A stretch of DNA of 64,000 nucleotides from Vandiemenella viatica (taxonomy: Eukaryota; Arthropoda; Insecta; Orthoptera; Morabidae), in the NCBI GenBank assembly GCA_031002005.1, contig JARYHS010006964.1, forward strand, positions 4,154,001 through 4,218,000, given 5' to 3'. The position numbers and the translations under genes were made by a program. Below the pieces are notes generated by a model, which made no database searches, was not told the origin of the DNA, and was given only the letters and a program-made list of their open reading frames with translations. Numbering within the stretch: position 1 is the first letter of the stretch; every line of letters starts with the position of its first letter. Of this stretch, positions 57,991 through 64,000 are shown one piece after another.

Positions 57991-58280
57991 GTCTGTGTGG
58001 CCGACTGTAAAGGGGTCGGCCACAGAGACAGCACAATAAAATACTAACATACTAACTAAAATTCCATCTGCGTGACCGACTGTAAAGAGATCGGCCACAC
58101 AGACGGCAACATAAAATATAAAACTGAGACTAGAATATAAAATTACATACATTAGCTGGTTGGCTGTAGAAGTTAAAAAAACGAGTTAGCTGGCTGGCTG
58201 TAAAAGGGCCAGCCATATAAGCAGTGTCATAAGTAAAAACAGAACTTGGATTGGTGGTTGTAAACGGCCACCAATCCAAG
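57991..58280 (-). other. Stem-loop array in LINE 3' UTR
   Basis: At least four hairpins lie in a row, starting 8 bases after the ORF stop. Stems and loops are: 57991-58005/58015-58029 (14 of 15 paired); 58064-58080/58090-58106; 58191-58198/58208-58215 (8 of 8); 58245-58257/58268-58280 (13 of 13). All loops contain TGTAAA (plus strand) and are 9-10 bases. A decayed fifth unit with TGTAGA is at about 58153-58187. In the second hairpin the four plus-strand A-C mismatches become G-U pairs in minus-strand RNA. Confidence 0.8.
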
Positions 58281-58287
58281 CTAAAAC

Positions 58288-60120
58288 CTAGGCCGATCTG
58301 CCCAAAATTTTTGGGACAAGACTGGCCAAGTTGCAAAACTTTAAAACCTTAGCCACGATGTCACGGTCATCATTTAAAGTAAGGGACAGATTGTTGGCTA
58401 AACCGACGTCTGCCCTTAAATCTAAAAACAATACACATTCGGTTAAAATGTGGCGTACCGTCAAAGGTACGCCACAAGCATCACACTCCGGAGGGTCCTC
58501 TCGGCGGAGAAGGAAACCATGTGTCAGAGGACAGTGCCCTATTCGGAGGCGAGTAAGGAGAACCTCATCCCTCCTCGCCCGCTGGAAGGAGCTGCTCCAC
58601 GGCTGAACGGTCGGTTTGACCAGCCGGAGCTTATTATGCTCAACTTCCAGCCACTGCCTCTGCCAAACATCAAAAACAAATCTCTTCGCCGCCGAGGCAA
58701 GGTCTGACTTTGGAACCGGAGCAAAGTCAATTATGACCTTGTCGCAGGCCAACTTTGCAGCTACATCAGCTGCCTCGTTCCCCCTGATTCCCACATGGCC
58801 GGGTACCCAGCAGAATACGACCTCCTTCCCACGGGACTGGAGGGAGAGGAGGACGTCCTGAATGTCCTGGATTAGACGGTCTGCTGGGTACATATTACCT
58901 ATGGCCTGAATACAGCTGAGGGAATCACAGCATATGATGAAACACTTTTCGCGAGTTACTTTCATATGCTGGAGCGACTTTAGCACGGCATAGCACTCGG
59001 CAGTAAAAACGCTGCACTTGCCGTCCAGTTTGAATGTGTAAGTCGCTCGAGGGAACACTACGGAGCATCCTACTCCATTAGCCTGCTTAGACCCATCCGT
59101 ATACACCGGGGTAAACGTGTGATGCTCATTTAGAATGTCTCTAAAAACATTATTAAAAACACTGTCAGCGGTACAAACTTTGTTGTACCGAGACAGGTCT
59201 AAAATTATTCTGGGCCTCTTTAAAAGCCAGGGAGGAGATTTACTCCAACCCTGGTGATAAAAAGATGGAAGCTCTAATCCATATTGTTCTAAAATAGCCT
59301 TTGTACGGTAGCTGAACAGTTTAGTGGCTCTATGCCGGTTGGTATAGAGCCGCTCGTAGTTGGGATTTAGAACTACGTCGTACACGGGACTGCCAGGTGT
59401 TATGGCAACGTGCAGGTAGTGTCGCACCATGAGGAGTCGCCGGCGGATGCTAAGCGGCGGCTCGCCCGAGTCAGCACAAATACTGACAATAGGGCTAGTG
59501 CGATATGCACCCGTGGCGAGCCGAATTCCAGCATGGTGGACACTATCCAGTATACGGAGATAGCTGTCTTGTGCCGAACCATACACGATACAACCATATT
59601 CCAGCCGCGACCGTACAAAGGCTCTGTAAAACTGTAGCAGGCAGAAGCGGTCAGCGCTCCATGACCTGCCACACAGACATTTTAAAACGTTTAGAGCTTT
59701 TGAGGCTCTGGCTTTCACATCTTTGAGATGTGGTAGCCAGGTTAATCTGTTGTCTAAAATGAGGCCCAGAAACCGAACTGTTTCAGTAAAACGTAAAACG
59801 GTATTCCTCAAGGTAAGATGGGGCTCTGATAAAAGTCTTCTGCTACAAGTAAAAAGTACACACCGGGTTTTCTCGGAAGAGAAACAAAAAACGTGGTGCA
59901 CTGACCATTCATCCAGCCTGTTCAGCGTGAGTTGCAACTGCCGCTCGGCGCTTCTCAGGCTGGATGATGCTATAAAAATTAAAAAATCGTCCACATATAA
60001 GGAGTACCGTATGGGACTCCTTATTATGGCTCCAATGCTATTTATAGCAATGGCGAAGAGCGTAATGCTTAAAACTGACCCCTGAGGAACACCGTTTTCC
60101 TGAATAAAAAGATCAGACAC
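58288..60120 (-). CDS. LINE RT C-terminal part plus RNase H and zinc finger
   Basis: About 610 residues in one open frame. It begins inside the RT (NGVPQGSVLS, then SLYVDDFLIF with the YVDD catalytic box), followed by VRFLGLILDNRLTW and RLEYGCIVYGS. RNase H follows with PVYTDGSK, FTAECYAVLKSL, CCDSLSCIQAI and HVGIRGNEAADVAA, giving the four acidic residues. The end has a CCHC-like finger (CDACGVPLTVRHILTEC). The frame is truncated at the N side by a frame change at about 60118, so it is not an independent gene. It ends 8 bases before the hairpin array. Confidence 0.85.
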   Translation of the reverse strand: MSDLFIQENGVPQGSVLSITLFAIAINSIGAIIRSPIRYSLYVDDFLIFIASSSLRSAERQLQLTLNRLDEWSVHHVFCFSSEKTRCVLFTCSRRLLSEPHLTLRNTVLRFTETVRFLGLILDNRLTWLPHLKDVKARASKALNVLKCLCGRSWSADRFCLLQFYRAFVRSRLEYGCIVYGSAQDSYLRILDSVHHAGIRLATGAYRTSPIVSICADSGEPPLSIRRRLLMVRHYLHVAITPGSPVYDVVLNPNYERLYTNRHRATKLFSYRTKAILEQYGLELPSFYHQGWSKSPPWLLKRPRIILDLSRYNKVCTADSVFNNVFRDILNEHHTFTPVYTDGSKQANGVGCSVVFPRATYTFKLDGKCSVFTAECYAVLKSLQHMKVTREKCFIICCDSLSCIQAIGNMYPADRLIQDIQDVLLSLQSRGKEVVFCWVPGHVGIRGNEAADVAAKLACDKVIIDFAPVPKSDLASAAKRFVFDVWQRQWLEVEHNKLRLVKPTVQPWSSSFQRARRDEVLLTRLRIGHCPLTHGFLLRREDPPECDACGVPLTVRHILTECVLFLDLRADVGLANNLSLTLNDDRDIVAKVLKFCNLASLVPKILGRSA

Positions 60121-60656
60121 TACCGACTCGGTACCGGAAGCAACGACCAGATAAAAATGATTTTAAAAAACGGGGCAGGTTACCCCTAAAACCCCATTCA
60201 TGCAACTGTTTTAAAATAACATGCCGCCAGGTAGTATCGTAGGCCTTTTCAAGATCGAAAAAAAACACCCACAAGGTGTTGGCTGCGGATAAACGCATCC
60301 TGTATTGCCGCCTCCAGGAGGATCAGGTTGTCCAAGGCGGAACGGGACTTCCTGAATCCACACTGAAAGCGGCTCAGCAGATTACGGGACTCAAGACACC
60401 AGACGAGTCGGCGGTTTACCATCCTCTCCAGTGTCTTCCTCACGCAGCTTGTCAAGGCAATACTACGATAACTACCTGGCAACAATTTGTCGTTGCCAGG
60501 TTTTAAAATCGGAATTAATGTTGCTTCTTTCCACGAGTCAGGGAAGTGTCCTCCAGTCCATATTTCGTTAAAAATATCTAGAAGGTACTTTTTAGCATCC
60601 TTACTGAGATGCCCAGCATCTGGTACTGGATCAGATCGGGCCCTGGAGAAGTGTCG
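60113..60656 (-). pseudogene. LINE RT N-terminal part, frame-broken
   Basis: The blocks are GPGPDLIQ at about 60640 and KPGNDKLLPGSYRSIALTS across 60470-60500, then VRKTLERMVNRRLVWCLE and FQCGFRKSRSALDNLI. After a run of T/A at about 60258 the frame shifts to FDLEKAYDTTWRHVIL, block A with its catalytic Asp. A second shift at about 60118 leads into the frame ending at 58288. Confidence 0.75.
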
Positions 60657-60726
60657 TTTCTAAATCTACATCTATACTCTGCAAATCACAAATACTGTGG
60701 GTGGCAGAGGGTGCTAAGCACCATTC

Positions 60727-61680
60727 CTAATTCTGCGCATTCCAATCCCGAACAGATCGAGGAAAGAAGGAATACATAAAAGAATCAGTACGGCATCTTA
60801 TTTCTCTTATCTTATCCCTCCTGTCATTGCGACCTAAATAGGTTGGCGGAAGAAGTATTTCGTTGCACTCGTAACTTAAAGATTTTCGCATATTCTCCAG
60901 CAAATTCAAACGAAAACGACGTCGTCTGTCCGCCAAACAATCCCAGCCCAACCCACGAATTAGCTCTGTGACACTTACGTAAGGACTGTAACTAGCAGTC
61001 ACGAATCGAGCGGCTCTTCTCTGTACTTTCTCTAATGTGTCAATCAATCCCTTGCGATACGGATCCCAAATTCCACAACAGTATTCCAAATGCGGTCGCA
61101 CTAGTGTTTTGTACGCTATTTCCTTTGTATGAGGATTACAACTTCTCAAAATACGTCCTATGAATTGTAGTTTGGAATTAGCTTTTCCTACAACGGAAGT
61201 TATGTGCAAGTCCCATTTCATGTTGCTTTGTACTGTTACGCCTAGATACTTCAGGGAATCTACAGTGTCAACAACTGAATTGTTAACTTTGTACTCTAGA
61301 GCAAGCGGGGTCTTTTTATTACTTATGTGCATTGCCTTGCACTTTTTACAGTTAAGTGTAAGCTGCCATTCACGGCACCATTCCGAAATAACATCCAGAT
61401 CGCGCTGAATTTCTAAGCAATCGTCGGAGCACCTCACTTCCCTATAAATAAGTGCATCATCAGCAAAAAATCGCATCCTGCAATTAACGTTGTCACCGAG
61501 ATCGTTTATAAAAATTAAGAAAAGAAGTGGTCCTATTACACTTCCTTGAGGAACGCCCGAAGTAACATCTAGTTTAGAAGAGGCTTTCCCGTCTACAACG
61601 ACATACTGTGACCGACCAGTAAGAAAATCGCGTATCCATTCGCAAATCTGATCAGATATACCGTACGCTCGGATCTTCGC
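60727..61680 (-). pseudogene. LINE RT C-terminal half (FADD box to end)
   Basis: The frame is open from just after the TAA at 61681-61683. It reads YGISDQICEWIRDFLTG, SGVPQGSVIGPLLFLIFIND and MRFFADDALIYRE with the catalytic Asp pair. Then come LKYLGVTVQSNMKWD, YKTLVRPHLEYCCGIWDP, VQRRAARFVTASY and a final FFPRSVRDWNAQN. All expected RT and thumb motifs are present. Confidence 0.85.
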
Positions 61681-62361
61681 TTAGAGTCGGTTGTGTGGTA
61701 CAGAGTCAAAAGCTTTCTGAAAATCCAAGAAAATAGCATCAACTTGTGATCCCGCATCAATAACTTTCATTACATCATGCGAAAATAGAGCCAGTTGCGT
61801 TTCACGAGATCGGTTCTTCCGAAATCCGTGTTGGTATGCTGTAAGTAGTTCGTTTTCATCTAGAAACTTCATAACGTTAGAGCATATGACATGCTCCAGA
61901 ATTCTACTGCAAACAGATGTTAGCGATATCGGACGATAATTCCTAGGATCTCTCCGATCTCCTTTCTTGAAAACGGGAATCACCTGCGTAATTTTCCAGT
62001 CAGAAGGTACATTTCTTTCCTCTAAAGATTTACGAAATATATCTGACAGAAATGGTTCTATTTCTTCCGCGTTTTCCGAAAATACTTTTACTGGTACACC
62101 ATCGGGACCCGGCGCTTTCCCCCTCAGGAGCTTTAATTGCTTTATGATACCTACACTATCAATTTGTACTGGATCCATTTCAAATTCAACACGCCGTGGA
62201 AAAACTGGAATGTTTTCCATGTTTTCGTCAGTGAAGGAATTTTTAAATTCGGCGTTAAATACGGTAGCCTTGTCGCGGCTGTCATCAACTTCCCGACCGT
62301 CTTTTAGTAGAACTGGCATATTGTTGTCACAACCACCTATTTTTTTTTTACATACGACCAA
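61681..62361 (-). pseudogene. LINE RT N-terminal half
   Basis: LLRGKAPGPDGVPVKVFSEN, ITQVIPVFKKGDRRDPRNYR, CSRILEHVICSNVMKFLDEN, YQHGFRKNRSRETQLALFSH and FLDFQKAFDSVPHNRL are the ordered RT blocks, with the first catalytic Asp in FLDFQKAF. The frame stops at a TAA directly after HNRL but continues in the same frame beyond it, so a single point change explains the break. The 5' side is joined to the endonuclease through a run of ten A (62340-62349). Confidence 0.85.
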
Positions 62362-63567
62362 AATTTCTTTGGATTTTCAATGAGGCTCTTGGAAAGTGAG
62401 TTGCATCGAAAGTCATTGAAGGCTTCGCGCATCGCATTCTTGACCTGTCCTCTTGTCTCAGCAAGTTTTTCTAAATCACTCCTATACATCGTCCTTCTTG
62501 AGCGTGCATGAATCTTCCTTTGCTTTTTAAATAACCTTTTGACTTCACGCGTATACCACGGGGGATCGTTCCCGTCCCTGATTGTCCTTTTCGGTATATG
62601 TAAGTCCATACCTTCCCTGACTATATTTATGAATCGAAGCCACATCTCTTCAACCGAGCCTCTTCCTTCTACAAAGGTAATGTATTTATCCCTCAAAAAC
62701 GTTCTTAAACTCTCCTTTGGGGCCTTTTCGAACCTGTAAACTACCCTTTCTTTTTTCTTTTTGCGCTCGACTATTAATTTTACTTTAGCAATTACAGCTT
62801 TATGATCACTTATTCCCGTGGTGGTAGAAATGTACGTAAATAAATCGGGCCTATTTGTAACGAGAATATCTAAAATGTTTTCGTTTTCGTTGTCGCACCG
62901 CGTTGGTTCAGTGACGAGTTGCTCAAGATTAAGATCTGAGAAAAGGTCGAGAATAATCTCACAGGATATTTTATCCCTGCCACCAGTAACGTGGGCGTAA
63001 TTACTCCAGTCAATATACGGCAAGTTGAAGTCGCCTCCTAGTATTATTCCATGATCCGGAAATTGACAAGCTAAATTACTTACGTTATTTCTTAAGGCCT
63101 CAGCAACACCTACATCTACATCTGGTGGACGATAGAAAGACCCTATTACAAGTTTTGTCCTAGCTACTTTTAGTCTAATCCATAGGATTTCACAGACCGT
63201 ATCAATATTTATTTCGTTACACGACAGGTGTTTACGAACAGCTATAAATACACCACCTCCATTAGAATGTAACCTATCCTTACGGAAAACATTCATGCTA
63301 TGGTTAAAAATTTCTGCTGAACTTATATCCGGTTTTAACCAGCTTTCAGTACCTGATACTATCAGCTTCTGTGCTACTAATAACGCTTTCAAGCTCAGGC
63401 TGCTTATTACAAACACTTCTACAGTTTATAACGAGTACTTTTAACGGTCGAGATTGATTTTCGCTACTCCTAACATATGGTGCCGAATTTAATTGGGCTA
63501 CCCGTGACTGTAATCCCAGTTTCGGGTCTTCCTCCCTCAGCCTAAAAAATCCCCCAATGCACTCCAC
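62337..63567 (-). pseudogene. LINE EEP endonuclease domain
   Basis: The first part (63346-63567) has LKVLVINCRSVCNKQPELES, the opening block. After a frame change at about 63360 the frame 62337-63416 shows GTESWLKPDISSAEIF, GGGVFIAVR, GSFYRPPDVDV, LGGDFNLPYIDWS and TGISDHKAVIAK, including catalytic Asp and SDH residues. A DPPWYTREVKRLFKKQRKIH segment typical of L2/CR1-like linkers leads to the A10 run where the frame shifts. Confidence 0.85.
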
Positions 63568-64000
63568 ACGGTTCCTGCCACCCGTGTAGCCGATTCACGT
63601 GTGTAGTGCACACCTGATCTATCCAAGGGAACCCTACACGATTTGACCCCAGGGCGAAGATCAAGGAATCTGCAGCCATGATTATCGCAGAAACGACGCA
63701 GTCTCTGGTTCAGACCCTCGACTCGGCTCTGAACCAGAGGTCCACAGTCAGTTCTATCGACAATACTGCAGATGGTTAGCTCAGCCGAAATCTTGCTGTC
63801 ATCAACCACATAGCTCACCATATGAGCAAGCCGCCGGAAGGAAGAGAGGATACCCTCCGACCCAAGGCGGCAAGCATCATTGGTGCCGACATGAGCTACA
63901 ATCCGCAGCTGGCTACACCTCGTCCGCTCAATGGCATCCGGGATGGCCTGTTCCACATCATGGATCAGACCGCCCGGAATGCACAAAGAATGGACATTGG
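63537..64000 (-). CDS. LINE ORF1 SGNH-type domain, partial
   Basis: The frame is open to the window edge. It shows VAHVGTNDACRLGS (block III with GTND), a segment DNHGCRFLDLRPGV, and DRSGVHYTRESATRVAG (block V with Asp and catalytic His), ending in WSALGDFLG and a stop. Block I would lie beyond the window. This is the esterase-like half of a CR1/L2-type ORF1. The overlap with the endonuclease frame is about 30 bases. Confidence 0.75.
   Translation of the reverse strand, partial: NVHSLCIPGGLIHDVEQAIPDAIERTRCSQLRIVAHVGTNDACRLGSEGILSSFRRLAHMVSYVVDDSKISAELTICSIVDRTDCGPLVQSRVEGLNQRLRRFCDNHGCRFLDLRPGVKSCRVPLDRSGVHYTRESATRVAGTVWSALGDFLG

Larger units (their letters stand above)
57906..60656 (-). 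mobile_element. I-like LINE with RNase H, 5'-truncated
   Basis: The minus strand carries the RT from about 60650, a C-terminal RNase H domain and a zinc-knuckle-like end, and then a 3' UTR of about 380 bases that holds a hairpin array and ends with CAA-type repeats (gacaacaacaacaag) near 57910. Carrying RNase H after RT is characteristic of the I/R1 groups. The 5' part is missing at 60656, where another LINE begins. The RT has at least two frame breaks; the RNase H half is intact. Confidence 0.85.
60657..64000 (-). mobile_element. L2/CR1-like LINE, runs off window
   Basis: The minus strand has an SGNH-type ORF1 at the right edge, then EEP endonuclease, RT and C-terminal motifs, and a 3' end with 'gtatagatgtagatttag' at about 60660-60680. 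That TGTAGA-type tail and the protein are very like a common grasshopper LINE, in my memory. It joins the interior of the I-like LINE at 60656. Lesions are few: one in-frame TAA, one homopolymer frameshift, and one frame change near 63360. Confidence 0.85.

Noticed and set aside
58331..60085. Several plus-strand frames opposite the I-like LINE
   Set aside because: They are shadows of the long minus-strand RT/RNase H frame, which carries all recognised motifs.

Overview
The window looks like nuclear DNA of a large, repeat-rich arthropod genome. The sequence is AT-rich and holds spliced C2H2 zinc-finger exons bounded by GT/AG sites. Most of it is decayed or recent transposable elements of many eukaryotic classes: Ty3-like LTR, RTE-, CR1/L2- and I-like LINEs, a Penelope-like fragment, Tc1, mariner, pogo and tRNA-derived SINEs. 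The LINE and SINE mix recalls polyneopteran insects such as grasshoppers, crickets or stick insects, but that is an inference from memory of similar repeats. There are no bacterial operons, rRNA genes or CRISPR arrays.

Layout. 1-5941: a minus-strand LTR retrotransposon with visually identical 516-bp LTRs, gag and protease, but most of pol deleted. 5942-6785: a LINE 3' fragment. 7901-11065: a minus-strand RTE-like LINE lying between two (TA)n tracts. 11681-12570: a Penelope-like fragment. 12772-13257 and 20014-20896: two coding exons of a plus-strand C2H2 zinc-finger gene. Their 6.8-kb intron holds a second RTE-like copy, a Tc1 element with perfect 34-bp inverted repeats and a diverged tandem repeat. 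21530-24530: a LINE remnant and a mariner pseudogene. 29176-31953: a pogo-superfamily transposon with a PHD-like finger. 31970-37760: a CR1-like LINE split by an 884-bp insertion. 41134-41732: two GC-rich islands, one encoding an ankyrin repeat. 42848-47250: a fold-back sequence and two convergent CR1-like LINE copies with SINEs. 51300-52680: an unidentified diverged repeat. 52740-53720: another LINE remnant. 53955-55166: a minus-strand zinc-finger exon paralogous to the one at 20014. 57906-60656: an I-like LINE with RNase H and a 3' hairpin array. 60657-64000: an L2/CR1-like LINE running off the window.

The only probable host coding sequence is the two paralogous zinc-finger loci (opposite strands, about 33 kb apart, same exon phase and homologous exon starts) and perhaps the ankyrin exon. 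The transposons do not form one pathway; they record nested insertions. The most unusual signal is the stem-loop series at 57991-58280, just after the stop codon of the I-like LINE. Stem sequences change while the loop motif is kept, and most mismatches in one stem become G-U pairs only in the LINE-sense RNA. Also notable are a canonical -1 slippery heptamer at the gag/protease boundary and repeated motifs near both ends of the pogo element.
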